Positions 24,557 to 33,373 of a stretch of DNA of 41,560 bases are shown piece by piece (the first letter of the stretch is position 1; each line of letters starts with the position of its first letter). The stretch is from Flavobacteriales bacterium (GTDB lineage: Bacteria > Bacteroidota > Bacteroidia > UBA10329). The position numbers and the translations under genes were made by a program. The stretch lies in the NCBI GenBank assembly GCA_018402015.1, contig JAGYJL010000015.1:1-41560 (forward strand), in the 5' to 3' direction. The notes under the pieces are model-generated. The model saw only the letters and a list, made by a program, of their open reading frames with translations. It was not told the origin of the DNA and made no database searches.

Positions 24557-24589
24557 CCGCTTACTGGAAACGGTAGGCGGTTTTTTTTT
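24556..24589 (+). terminator. Strong rho-independent terminator
   Basis: ACCGCTTACTG-GAAA-CGGTAGGCGGT: an 11-bp stem with two G-U pairs, a GAAA loop and a run of nine T. Its orientation shows that a plus-strand transcript ends here although no large plus-strand gene lies upstream. Confidence 0.9.
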
Positions 24590-24599
24590 GTGGCTGATG

Positions 24600-25060
24600 C
24601 GCTGTTCTCGATACACGCTCGTACCTCGCGCACTCGAACTGACCTCCCGTAGCATCCGTCATGCTGAACTCGTTCCGATAGCTCCCGATAATTATCGGGA
24701 CGGAACAGCATCTTTTCTAAGCTCAACCGTAAATAGACCCTGAAACCCCGTTCTTCAACGGGGCAGGCTCAGGGTGACGGGGTCTGATGTTTACCACTGT
24801 CGTCCACTAGCACGTCATGCTGAACTTGTTCCGATAGCTCCCGATATCTATCGGGACGGAACAGCATCTGTTCCAAGCTTCTTCGCAATCAAGTGTAGAG
24901 AAAGAGATTGCTTCGTCCTTCGTCCTCGCAATGACGTGGGTAGAGCATCTGTCACAAGCATCCGTCATTGCGAGGAACGAAGCAATCTCACAAAGAATTT
25001 GGTAGTGCTAGAATGAGGTTGCTTCGTCATTCTTCCTCGCAATGACGTGGGTAGCAAGCC
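24600..25060. repeat. Cluster of REP-like hairpins
   Basis: Two copies (24657-24722 and 24813-24880) share CGTCATGCTGAACT, then GTTCCGATAGCTCCCGATA and its inverted half TATCGGGACGGAAC. Between them is a nested hairpin, CCCTGA/TCAGGG around CCCCGT/ACGGGG (24738-24774). Three more elements of a second family, GAGGAACGAAGCAATCTC in either orientation, lie at about 24905-24934, 24963-24989 and 25018-25047. 24607-24643 (CTCGATACACGC...ACTCGAACTGAC) belongs to a third. The cluster follows the 3' end of the efflux operon and holds no gene. Confidence 0.8.
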
Positions 25061-25065
25061 TACGG

Positions 25066-26382
25066 TTACTCTTCCAATAGCACACCCGCCAACTGCTTTA
25101 CTTGAAGTTCGGCATTCTTAGCATTGTACTTCGCTTGGCTGTAGCTTCCTTGTGCGTTGAGTTGATTCAACTGCGCTTGTCGGAATTCAATGGAAGAGAC
25201 CTGACCTTGCTTGTACATTTCGTCCGTTCGGTCGAAATTGCGCTGAGCGGTTTTGAGATTTGCTTCCTGTGCTTGAAGCACAAACAACGCATTCTGGTAA
25301 GTAGAGTAGGCGTTCATTACATCGCGCTGCACCGTAAACGTGGTTTGCTCTTGCTGTATCTTCTGCGTTTCCATAGCGATCTTAGCACTCTGTGTTCTGG
25401 TCTTGGTGGTTCCTCCATCAAAGATGTTCCAATTCAAACTCAAACCTGCTTGCGGACCGTAACTGGTGCTACCCGTTAAGAAAGCTCCGTTGGGGTTCTG
25501 TTGTCCTTGGTAGGCATAAGCCGCATTGGCAGATAGGGAAGGGAACCAGCCGGCTCTACTTGCTTTAATGGCGTATTCGCTATTCTTAAGCTGACTTTGG
25601 GTTTGCTCAATAAGGATGTTGCGCTCCAGCGCTTTTGCCGTTAGCTCATCTGTGTTCAAAGCCAATTCGAATACAACGTTGGTGTCTACAGCAAAGTCTG
25701 TTTCCAGTGCTCTTCCCATGATCAGGTTGAGGTTGCGCTTCGCGTTTTCCAATTGCTGTTTTGTATTCAGTAGATTGATGCTGTCGTTGTTCACATCTAC
25801 TTCAGCATTCAAGATATTGAGTTGCGTTCCTTGACCATATTCGTAGCCATATTCTGCACGGGTTAAACGTGTTTTGGAAATATCCAAAGCCGTTTTAAGA
25901 ATGCCGATGTTCTCGGACAAGCGAGCTATTTCGAAATACGCATTCGATAGCTGTAGCATTGTATTCTCAATGATCTGCTTGGCCTGCAACTCGCTAAGAT
26001 TGTGCTGCTCCTTCAACTGCTTGTAATTGTACATTCTGCCAAGTCCGTTGAAGATGACGTAGTTCAAACCAACAGAAGCGTTGTAGTTATATGCTTCGGC
26101 AGGGTCAAAGGTAAAATCGCCTTGTACAGTCTGGTTTTCTCCGGCATTGTACGTGATCTGACCGTTTCCAGCAGCAGTTGCACTTGGCAGATAACCGCTG
26201 TTGTAGATGCTGGCGTTGTTCTTGGCAGATTCAATGCTCTTCTGCGCTACTTGAATATCGTAGTTATGCTGCAAAGCAAGCTTCATGGCTTCATCGCGTG
26301 TAAGCACTTCTTGGGCTTGCGATTTCACGCTGAGAAATAATGAGAAAAGGAGAAGCGTAGAGCGTATAATTCTATCGTTCAT
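25066..26382 (-). CDS. TolC-family outer membrane efflux protein
   Basis: A 438-residue protein with a signal peptide (~1-23, SQAQ) and two OEP repeats of long amphipathic helices joined by beta-barrel strands (NYDIQVAQKSIESAKNNA in the first; SLSANAAYAYQGQQNPNG in the second). No lipobox, so it is TolC-like rather than OprM-like. It forms the outer membrane channel of the tripartite RND pump encoded upstream in the same operon. A 237-bp gap with two inverted repeat modules separates it from the pump gene; this may alter its expression relative to the pump. Confidence 0.93.
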   Translation of the reverse strand: MNDRIIRSTLLLFSLFLSVKSQAQEVLTRDEAMKLALQHNYDIQVAQKSIESAKNNASIYNSGYLPSATAAGNGQITYNAGENQTVQGDFTFDPAEAYNYNASVGLNYVIFNGLGRMYNYKQLKEQHNLSELQAKQIIENTMLQLSNAYFEIARLSENIGILKTALDISKTRLTRAEYGYEYGQGTQLNILNAEVDVNNDSINLLNTKQQLENAKRNLNLIMGRALETDFAVDTNVVFELALNTDELTAKALERNILIEQTQSQLKNSEYAIKASRAGWFPSLSANAAYAYQGQQNPNGAFLTGSTSYGPQAGLSLNWNIFDGGTTKTRTQSAKIAMETQKIQQEQTTFTVQRDVMNAYSTYQNALFVLQAQEANLKTAQRNFDRTDEMYKQGQVSSIEFRQAQLNQLNAQGSYSQAKYNAKNAELQVKQLAGVLLEE

Positions 26383-26433
26383 TTTGGTGTGATCAATGGT
26401 CGTGAGTTCAATTCTTTTTTCTGATTATCTGTC

Positions 26434-26546
26434 ATTCCCCTCTTGAGACCTGTGCTGAGCGTGGTCGAAGTAGGGGTTAGGGGTGTGTCGTGTCTGGAGG
26501 CTCACAATTCAAAAGAACCCACCCCCAGCCCCTCCAAGGAGGGGAG
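26434..26546. repeat. Inverted pair of DUF559-type hairpin repeats without a gene
   Basis: 26434-26488 is the DUF559-flanking module (ATTCCCCTCTTGAG ... AGGGGTTAGGGGTGTGT) interrupted by 24 bp that contain TGCTGAGCGTGGTCGAAG, itself REP-like and similar to 16310-16350. After ~27 bp an inverted partner follows, ACCCCCAGCCCCTCC-AA-GGAGGGG (to 26546). The pair looks like a gene-less version of the unit at 4974-5461. It lies in the gap between the pump and TolC genes. Confidence 0.65.
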
Positions 26547-26619
26547 TGCGTTCCGAGCAATGACGCGCGACACAGCCATTTTCCCTTTTTCGTTTTTCAT
26601 TTTCTCTATCCGCGTTCTA

Positions 26620-29600
26620 TTATTCTTCACCGCTTTCTGTTAGCAATTCCTCTACAGCAGGTTCTACCGATTCTTTGCTTGGTTTTTTGCCTTCCCATAA
26701 CCAAAGTGTGTAAACTTTGAGCGTGTTGCCGAGCGATAGAAGCATTGGAAGCATGATCAAGGTTAGAACCGTAGCAATGGCAATACCATAGGCTACCGAA
26801 ATGGCCATTGGAATGAGGAATTGCGCCTGACGACTTTTCTCCAAGATGAGAGGCGAAAGTCCCGCAACTGTGGTGATCGAAGTAAGGAAGATGGCTCGGA
26901 ACCGTGATTTTCCTGCATGGATCAAAGCCTCATCAAACGGATGTCCTTCCTTCAGATAAGTGTTGAGTTTGCTGATGAGAACGAGGCCGTCATTCACCAC
27001 AATTCCAATTAGCGCAATAATTCCTAAGAACGACAGCACGTTTACAGAGAACCCGTGAATCCAATGTCCCCACGAAACACCGATCAGCGCAAACGGAATC
27101 ATAATGAGCAACAAGAGCGGTTGCATGTACGAACGGAACGTAAAAGCAATGATGATATAGATGAGGAAAATGATGATCGGGAACACTTTTTTAGCAGAAC
27201 CTATCACCTTGCCAGCTTCACGGTTCTGACCTTCATACAATGCAGAAACCGTAGGGTATTTAGACCGGATTTCGGGCATAATGTTCTGCTGAATATCTGC
27301 GAGAATGTCTGTGGCACTTTCCTTCGGATTCTTGAGGTCGGCTTCCACTTTGATCTCTCGTTTTCCATCCAAGTGATTGATGCTGATCTCGCCACGCTCA
27401 ATGCTGTATTCGGCAATCTCGCTAAGCGGAACACGGTTTCCTGTTGGAGAAACGATGCGCATGTTTTCAAAATCTTGGATGGATGAGCGGTTGTCGCGTT
27501 CGTAGCGCACCCAAACAATGATCTCATCTTGTCCGCGCTGAAAACGCTGCACTTGCAAGCCGTTGAAACCAGAACGAACCTGACCAATTACATCATTCAA
27601 CGTAAAGCCAAGCATATACGCTTTGTCTTTAAGCTTCACTTTAATTTCCTTGATACCGGCAGGGTCGTTATCGCTGATGTCGCGCAGAAGCGTATTCTCC
27701 TTCAACTTGGCTTTCATTTCCAGCTTGGCAGCTTTCAACTCTTTGATGTTGTAGCTCATGAGCGAAACAGAAACGGGTTTACCTCCAAAGTTGGAACCTG
27801 AGTCAAACACCAGACTTTCCGCCTGTGGATATTCTTTGGCTCTTTCTGCAATAGCATCTGCAATTTCGCCAGCAGAGAAATCGCGCTCCTCACCAGGAAG
27901 CAGATTCACTTTCAACGAGGCATTTGCCGTTCCCGGTCCAATGCGCTTGATGATGTTCAAGAACACATCTGCATCTCCCGTTTGCTTTTCAGAGTATTCT
28001 TCGTTCACTTCCCAAGCTGCGGCTTCAATTTCAGAGATGATCTGCTCGGTTATTTCCGGGTTCACGCCTTGCGGCATTTTCAGTGTAATGGTTACCTGAT
28101 CGGAAGCAATGACAGGGAAGAAGGTTGTTTTGATAATGCCACCGCCAATGGCTCCTAGCGTAATCATAAATAGGGCGATCATAATAGAAAAGCCCAAGAT
28201 CTTATAACGCATAAAGAAGTGCAGGGTAGGTGTGTAGAGCCTGTTACTCATAAAGTCCATTGCCTTGTTTGCCCATGCATTGAACCAGTAGGTTTTCTGA
28301 TCTTCTGACAATGCTTTGGAGTGTGCAACGTGTGCAGGAAGGATTACCAACGCCTCTAATAACGAGAACGACAAAGTGAGAATAACCACCAGCGATACTT
28401 CACTGAAAAACTCGCCAATTCTCCCATCTAAAAAGAAGAAAGTTGAGAACGCCACAAGCGTGGTAAGAATGGCAGAGGTAATGGCGGGAAGCACTTCCAT
28501 GGTGCCATCAATAGCTGCTTGAATTCTGCCTTTTCCTTTTTCGTGATGATGGAAGATGTTTTCTGCAATCACAATACCATCATCCACCAGAATCCCGATC
28601 ACAATGATCATCCCGAATAGGGAAAGCACGTTGATGGTGATGTCGAAATAGGAAGCCGCCATAAACATGCCCATAAACGAAATAGGAATACCAAATGCTA
28701 CCCAAGCTGCCAATCTCGGACGTAAGAAAAGCGAGAGGAAGAAGAGCACCAAGGCAATACCTTGTAATCCATTTACCAACAGCAGCTCAGTACGCTGAAC
28801 AATGATCTCAGAACGGTCGTTGGTAATGCTCAGTTGAACGTTATCGTGCGTTTCGTTGAACTCCTTCGTGTAAGCCGTTACCTTTTTAGAGGCCAATACA
28901 AGGTCTTCGCTGTTGGTGGTGCTCACGTTTACCGAAACAGATGCTTGTCCGTTGTAGAACGACCTATCGGGTGTTTCAGACCAAGCGTCTTCAACCACGG
29001 CCACATCTTTCAATTTCACTGTTCCGCCATCAGCATTCGTTTTAAGAATGATGTTATCCAGGTCGTTACCGTGATACGAGCGGTTGTTTACACGAATGAG
29101 ATAATCTTCGGCTTCCGTTTTAATGGAACCACCTGTTACCAGAATGTTCTCGCTGGCTACTACGTTAGCCACCTCCCTAAACGTGAGGTTGTACGCACGC
29201 ATCTTTTCCTCGCTCAGCGAAATGGTAATTTCTTCCTCTGGAAATCCAGTAATGGTAACCTGTGAGATTCCGTCTATTCCGCGCAGATCGTTCTCCACTT
29301 CTCGGCCAATGGCTTTAAGTGTCTGCAATGAAATGTTCTCTCCGCTTACTTCAAATTCAATGGCTACGTTGAGGTTTTCATTCTTGGCAACCACAGGAGG
29401 CTCCATTTCTGCTGGGAACGATGGCACTTTATCAACCGCATTCTTCACATCGGCCAAAAGCACATTGATGTCGTAGCCTTTTTCGGCTTCAATTGTGATA
29501 AGAGCCGTGTTTTCGGAAGAGGCAGAAGTAAAGCGATCAACACCAACCAATCCGCGCAGGTTGTCTTCAATTTTAAGTACAACGCCTTCTTCCATTTCTG

Positions 29601-29772
29601 CTGGAGAAGCGCCCGGATAAGCAATCTGTACCGTCACGATCTTCGAATCCTGTAACGGAAAGAAGCTCGATTTGAGCGAGAGCATTCCCACAACGCCAAG
29701 CGCCAGAAAGGCAATGATGGAAACGTTTACCGCAACGGGGAATTTTATAAAATGAGATATGATAGACTTCAT
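26620..29772 (-). CDS. RND efflux permease (AcrB/HAE1-like)
   Basis: A 1050-residue proton-driven pump. N-terminal helix then a first periplasmic loop (~35-335), six helices, a second loop (~560-860) and six helices. TM4 carries the proton-relay Asp pair in GILVDDGIVIAEN, where Gly replaces the usual Ala, and FPLQDSKIVTVQIAYPGASP is the usual start of the porter domain. It exports small hydrophobic or amphipathic compounds through the adaptor and TolC. The length is normal. The operon order regulator-adaptor-pump-channel and the MarR operator suggest induction by a xenobiotic. Confidence 0.95.
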   Translation of the reverse strand: MKSIISHFIKFPVAVNVSIIAFLALGVVGMLSLKSSFFPLQDSKIVTVQIAYPGASPAEMEEGVVLKIEDNLRGLVGVDRFTSASSENTALITIEAEKGYDINVLLADVKNAVDKVPSFPAEMEPPVVAKNENLNVAIEFEVSGENISLQTLKAIGREVENDLRGIDGISQVTITGFPEEEITISLSEEKMRAYNLTFREVANVVASENILVTGGSIKTEAEDYLIRVNNRSYHGNDLDNIILKTNADGGTVKLKDVAVVEDAWSETPDRSFYNGQASVSVNVSTTNSEDLVLASKKVTAYTKEFNETHDNVQLSITNDRSEIIVQRTELLLVNGLQGIALVLFFLSLFLRPRLAAWVAFGIPISFMGMFMAASYFDITINVLSLFGMIIVIGILVDDGIVIAENIFHHHEKGKGRIQAAIDGTMEVLPAITSAILTTLVAFSTFFFLDGRIGEFFSEVSLVVILTLSFSLLEALVILPAHVAHSKALSEDQKTYWFNAWANKAMDFMSNRLYTPTLHFFMRYKILGFSIMIALFMITLGAIGGGIIKTTFFPVIASDQVTITLKMPQGVNPEITEQIISEIEAAAWEVNEEYSEKQTGDADVFLNIIKRIGPGTANASLKVNLLPGEERDFSAGEIADAIAERAKEYPQAESLVFDSGSNFGGKPVSVSLMSYNIKELKAAKLEMKAKLKENTLLRDISDNDPAGIKEIKVKLKDKAYMLGFTLNDVIGQVRSGFNGLQVQRFQRGQDEIIVWVRYERDNRSSIQDFENMRIVSPTGNRVPLSEIAEYSIERGEISINHLDGKREIKVEADLKNPKESATDILADIQQNIMPEIRSKYPTVSALYEGQNREAGKVIGSAKKVFPIIIFLIYIIIAFTFRSYMQPLLLLIMIPFALIGVSWGHWIHGFSVNVLSFLGIIALIGIVVNDGLVLISKLNTYLKEGHPFDEALIHAGKSRFRAIFLTSITTVAGLSPLILEKSRQAQFLIPMAISVAYGIAIATVLTLIMLPMLLSLGNTLKVYTLWLWEGKKPSKESVEPAVEELLTESGEE

Positions 29773-29817
29773 GATTTGCTATAGGTTTGAGGTTCGATTT
29801 GAAAGGATTTCGCCTCG

Positions 29818-30936
29818 TTATTTCTCCTCGTAGATAGAAATCTTCATTCCTGGATAAGCTCCAGGAGGCATCTTAGAAAGTACCTGTTCTCCGTTTTCAA
29901 GACCTTGAACAATGACTGTCTTTTCATTGAAGTAAATAGGTTCAATTTCTTTTTGAATGAGCACGGAATCCGTGGCTACATAAACCTGATTCTTGTCGAA
30001 CAGAACGCTTCGTTCAATCTCAAACGCATTATCGGCATTGGTTGCCGCAATGCGTGCTGTGGCATACATACCCTCGTCCAATCCACTGCCGGTTAGCTGA
30101 ATGTAAACGCTTACAGTTTGCGTGGCGGTGTTTACCATGCTGTTAATGCGCGAAATGGTTCCGCTCCAGCTAGCGCCTTTTCTGTTGGTACTCATCACAT
30201 CTACCTTCTGACCCACCTTCAAGTATTCGATCATAGATGAACTTACAGGCGCTTCCATTTCAAAAACGGTAGGCTGAATGAATGTTCCAAGCTTTTGTCC
30301 CGGACGAACGAGTGTTCCGGTGGTTACCAATGCTTCGGTTAAGATGCCGTCAAATGGAGCGGTGAGGTTGTACTTGGACAAGGTGAGCTCCATATTTCGG
30401 ATGTTGTAGTAGGTAGAGTAGATGTTTCTTCCTGTGATGAACATCTTCTCTTTGTCGGATGCATGCTGTGGTAGTTCTGGAAGTGGTTTGTTCACATCCA
30501 GTGCAGAAAGAAATCCGCTCCAACGGTCGAAAGATGCAGGATAGTCCAATCGGATATCAGCAAGTGCTGCGGTAACTAAATTCTGTAAGGTGCTTTTCTG
30601 CGCCATCAATCCAGCGCGGTATACATCAGAGTTGATAGAAACGAGCGAGCTGCCCTTGCTGTAACGCTCTCCGGCCTTGAATGAACCTGAAGATGAGGTC
30701 ATTACCCCTTGCACCTCGGCAAAAAGTTCTACGCGATTCTTAGCCTCAATGGTACCCGTTACTTCCATTAAAATAGGTAGCGTGGCATTCTTCACCGTCT
30801 CCACAAAAACAGTGGTGATCTGCTTTTCAATCTTCTTAACGGGTGGTTTCTTGCTGTCTTCAAGGGTTTTCTTTAGAAAAACTCCTCCCGCCAGAATGGC
30901 GATACTCACTACTACAACGATGATTTTTCTTACCAT
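29818..30936 (-). CDS. RND periplasmic adaptor (membrane fusion protein)
   Basis: A 372-residue protein with an N-terminal membrane anchor (~4-24), a lipoyl/barrel-sandwich half motif (GTIEAKNRVELFAEVQGVMT, ~60-80), a helical hairpin (~100-185), the second lipoyl half (LTAPFDGILTEALVTTGTLV, ~190-210) and beta-barrel and membrane-proximal domains. It links the inner-membrane pump to TolC. No lipobox. It starts 4 bp after the MarR stop and ends 45 bp before the pump gene. Confidence 0.93.
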   Translation of the reverse strand: MVRKIIVVVVSIAILAGGVFLKKTLEDSKKPPVKKIEKQITTVFVETVKNATLPILMEVTGTIEAKNRVELFAEVQGVMTSSSGSFKAGERYSKGSSLVSINSDVYRAGLMAQKSTLQNLVTAALADIRLDYPASFDRWSGFLSALDVNKPLPELPQHASDKEKMFITGRNIYSTYYNIRNMELTLSKYNLTAPFDGILTEALVTTGTLVRPGQKLGTFIQPTVFEMEAPVSSSMIEYLKVGQKVDVMSTNRKGASWSGTISRINSMVNTATQTVSVYIQLTGSGLDEGMYATARIAATNADNAFEIERSVLFDKNQVYVATDSVLIQKEIEPIYFNEKTVIVQGLENGEQVLSKMPPGAYPGMKISIYEEK

Positions 30937-30940
30937 TTTT

Positions 30941-31414
30941 CTATTTGTTGCTATTACAACTATCTAAGTGTTTTTCGATGTTTTCCTGAATCTTCCGCAT
31001 CACGCCAATTACGGTCTTCTGTTCGTCTTCAGTTATGCCTGACTGCATGTGCATAATCACCTCTAACAGTACTGGGGCGGTTTCGTTCAGTACTTTTTCG
31101 CCATTCTTTGTTAGATGGACCATATTGACTCTTTTGTCTTCCGGAGAGGTTATTCGAGCAACGAGGTTTTTTTTCTCCATCGTGCTTAAAAGACGCGTTA
31201 AACTTGTCTTGTCTCTATCGGTCAGGAAAGCCAGATCGTGCTGCGGAAGAGGGCCATCATGAAAAAGTATCTTCAGTAGAATGACCTGCTGACGAGTTAG
31301 GTTCATTCCATGCTCAGCCATTTTAGTCGCAATGTAGAGGTCAATGTGCTTCATCGTTTTACCGATCCAAGGCATCATTAAATTCTCCATACCAGGAAAG
31401 ACTCCTTTTTTCAT
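30941..31414 (-). CDS. MarR-family transcriptional regulator
   Basis: A 157-residue winged-helix protein. Dimer helix near the N-terminus, HTH in LTRQQVILLKILFHDGPLPQ and HDLAFLTDRDKTSLTRLLSTM (recognition helix), then the wing with ITSPEDKRVNMVHLT, where the family Asp-x-Arg is kept (DKR). As first gene of the efflux operon with a palindrome over its own promoter it is very probably an autorepressor released by a pump substrate. The ATG at 31414 follows a consensus -7 element by 8 bp. Confidence 0.93.
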   Translation of the reverse strand: MKKGVFPGMENLMMPWIGKTMKHIDLYIATKMAEHGMNLTRQQVILLKILFHDGPLPQHDLAFLTDRDKTSLTRLLSTMEKKNLVARITSPEDKRVNMVHLTKNGEKVLNETAPVLLEVIMHMQSGITEDEQKTVIGVMRKIQENIEKHLDSCNSNK

Positions 31415-31422
31415 TTCGGCTG

Positions 31423-31452
31423 CAAATCTATGGGTTATTGTTGCATGTGCAA
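31423..31452 (-). promoter_or_regulatory. Promoter of the marR-efflux operon
   Basis: On the minus strand a TTG (31450-31452) is followed after exactly 19 bp by TAGATTTG (31423-31430), the full TTG-N19-TAnnTTTG Bacteroidetes promoter. The leader would be only a few bases. Confidence 0.8.
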
Positions 31453-31453
31453 C
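31440..31453. promoter_or_regulatory. Probable MarR operator
   Basis: GTTGCA-TG-TGCAAC, with 6-bp arms and a 2-bp centre, overlaps the -33 TTG of the operon promoter. Size and TTGC...GCAA symmetry are typical of MarR-family sites. Binding here would block the housekeeping sigma factor. It also lies about 80 bp upstream of the divergent MFS gene, which could share control. Confidence 0.7.
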
Positions 31454-31533
31454 TAAATAGATGTTAAAACATTGATAAAGTTTGTCATAAACTAATTTGC
31501 AGACACAACTTCAATACCTTCGCAGCTTCCTAA

Positions 31534-32814
31534 ATGAGCTCCAAAGACCCATACCAGGCCCTTCGAATTCCACAGTTCAGGATATTCTTTGCATTGAGAT
31601 TTGGACTGGTGTTTGCCTGGGCCATGCAGTTCGTGGTAGTAGAGTGGGAGGTCTATCGTTTGACCAAAGACCCTTTGTCGCTTGGGCTTATCGGGTTGAT
31701 GGAAGTAGTGCCTGCCATGTCGCTGGCTTTGTTCGCTGGTCACATCGTGGATCAATCTGAGAAACGCAATCTCTTGGTGAAATGCATTCTCGGTTTTCTG
31801 TCAATCAGTGCGGGATTGTTTCTCTTCACATGGCCACAGATTACCGGTGACCTCAGTACGGATACGCTTATCTATGCTATTTATGGGCTGGTTTTTCTAG
31901 GAGGAATTGTCCGTTCATTCATTGGTCCGACAGTGTTTTCGCTATTCTCATTGGTAATTCCTAAAGAAGCATATCCGAATGGAGCTACCTGGAGCAGTGT
32001 GGCGTGGCAATCGGGTGCAGTTGCAGGCCCGGCCATTGGCGGATTGACCATCGGGTTTATGGGGGTGCATTGGTCAATGCTTTTGATTGTTGCAGTAGCT
32101 GCTGTAGCGCTGCTCTTACTTCTGAGCATTCCACCGCAGGAGATCCGAAACAAGAACAAGGGCGAACCGATCGGGCAAAGTTTAAAGGAAGGCATCCGAT
32201 TCGTGTTCAAAACGAAGGAGATCCTTGGAGCCATTTCGCTGGATATGTTCGCGGTGCTTTTTGGTGGCGCAGTGGCCTTGCTTCCTGTTTATGCAACGGA
32301 TATTCTCAAGGTCGGTTCTGTCGGATTCGGTTTTTTGCGTGCTGCTCCAGCCGTTGGTTCGTTCTTGATAATGATGTTCGTTGCTTATTTCCCGCTTAAC
32401 AGGAATGCAGGAAAGAAGCTCTTGGCGTCCATTTTTGGCTTCGGTCTGTGCATCATTGTTTTCGGCCTGTCAGAGATCTATTGGATTTCGTTGGTAGCGC
32501 TGTTCCTGAGCGGAGTAACAGACGGAATCAGTGTGGTTGTACGGCAAACGATTCTTCAACTATACACGCCTGATCACATGCGTGGCCGCGTTTCTTCGGT
32601 CAATTCCATGTTTGTTGGTTCCAGTAATGAACTCGGGGCGTTTGAAAGTGGCTTAACGGCACGTTTGTTCGGAACCGTGAATGCCGTAGTTATTGGTGGT
32701 GTCATTACGCTTGTTACCGTTGTTGGTACAGGAGCACTCATTCCAAGCCTGCGAAATCTGGATTTCAACAATTTCTTGAAAGAGGAAAAGGAAGACGAGA
32801 AGGTCAGTTCTTAA
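31534..32814 (+). CDS. MFS transporter (DHA3 / EntS-like)
   Basis: A 426-residue protein with twelve predicted membrane helices. The first loop carries VVVEWEVYRLTKDPLSLGLI, and loop 2-3 has GHIVDQSEKRNLL, the form of the MFS G-x-x-x-D-R motif seen in the DHA3/MFS_3 group (enterobactin exporter and macrolide efflux types). A charged tail ends the protein. Substrate unknown. It is divergent from the MarR operon across ~120 bp including the operator, so co-regulation is possible. Its 3' end overlaps tspO by 11 bp, tail to tail. Confidence 0.9.
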   Translation: MSSKDPYQALRIPQFRIFFALRFGLVFAWAMQFVVVEWEVYRLTKDPLSLGLIGLMEVVPAMSLALFAGHIVDQSEKRNLLVKCILGFLSISAGLFLFTWPQITGDLSTDTLIYAIYGLVFLGGIVRSFIGPTVFSLFSLVIPKEAYPNGATWSSVAWQSGAVAGPAIGGLTIGFMGVHWSMLLIVAVAAVALLLLLSIPPQEIRNKNKGEPIGQSLKEGIRFVFKTKEILGAISLDMFAVLFGGAVALLPVYATDILKVGSVGFGFLRAAPAVGSFLIMMFVAYFPLNRNAGKKLLASIFGFGLCIIVFGLSEIYWISLVALFLSGVTDGISVVVRQTILQLYTPDHMRGRVSSVNSMFVGSSNELGAFESGLTARLFGTVNAVVIGGVITLVTVVGTGALIPSLRNLDFNNFLKEEKEDEKVSS

Positions 32815-33262
32815 CCAAAATGTAGGCGTTCAACGATGTGGCTATCAAGAGCCAAACGAAATAGGGTAGCACCAATAGCGACCTCGTTTTCATCTGTGGC
32901 CACAGTCCGATCAAGAAATAGCCTACCAAAATGGTGAGCGCTGCTATCAGCAATAATCCGAAACCAACTTGATGGAATTTAAAGAAGACCGGATTCCATG
33001 CCACATTCAATATCCATTGAAACGTAAATAGGCCAACGAGGAAATTCCTGTTCTCCATCTGTCCCCAAGCAGAAGCCATGTACACGGAGAAGCAAAGCAT
33101 AATGGTGGTCCATGCTGCACCAAAAACCCAACCTGGGGGTGTCCAAGGGGCTTTGTTCACATTCTGATACCATTCGCCCGTAACTTCGCCTCCCATTAGA
33201 AAACCACCTATTCCGAGTGCAGCGAAATTCAGAATCAAGAAAACGATGAAGTATTTAAGCAT
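32804..33262 (-). CDS. tspO: TspO/MBR family membrane protein
   Basis: A 152-residue five-helix protein with the family signatures WYQNVNKAPWTPPGWVFGAAWT (start shown in part) around residues 32-50 and WNVAWNP-like LNVAWNPVFF near 88-97, plus the Trp/Asn-rich later helices. TspO binds tetrapyrroles and may degrade or move porphyrins under light or oxidative stress. Length and motifs are normal. It converges on the MFS gene with an 11-bp overlap and is transcribed away from the MscS-like gene. Confidence 0.93.
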   Translation of the reverse strand: MLKYFIVFLILNFAALGIGGFLMGGEVTGEWYQNVNKAPWTPPGWVFGAAWTTIMLCFSVYMASAWGQMENRNFLVGLFTFQWILNVAWNPVFFKFHQVGFGLLLIAALTILVGYFLIGLWPQMKTRSLLVLPYFVWLLIATSLNAYILVKN

Positions 33263-33373
33263 AGTGATGTGGTAATTTGGTTGAATAGCTTAAACAGTTG
33301 GGGCATTGTTTTGTTTCATTTGCACGGCTAATTCGTGCGTGTACGCATAGGGTTTAATGCAGCATTAGAACAG

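Noticed and set aside
24657..25047. CRISPR array
   Set aside because: Repeats are palindromic, in both orientations, unevenly spaced and of several families; there are no uniform spacers and no cas genes.
20000..25060. BREX, DISARM or retron defence locus
   Set aside because: Only a single type IIG-like gene is present; there is no PglZ, BrxC, DrmA or reverse transcriptase gene in the window.
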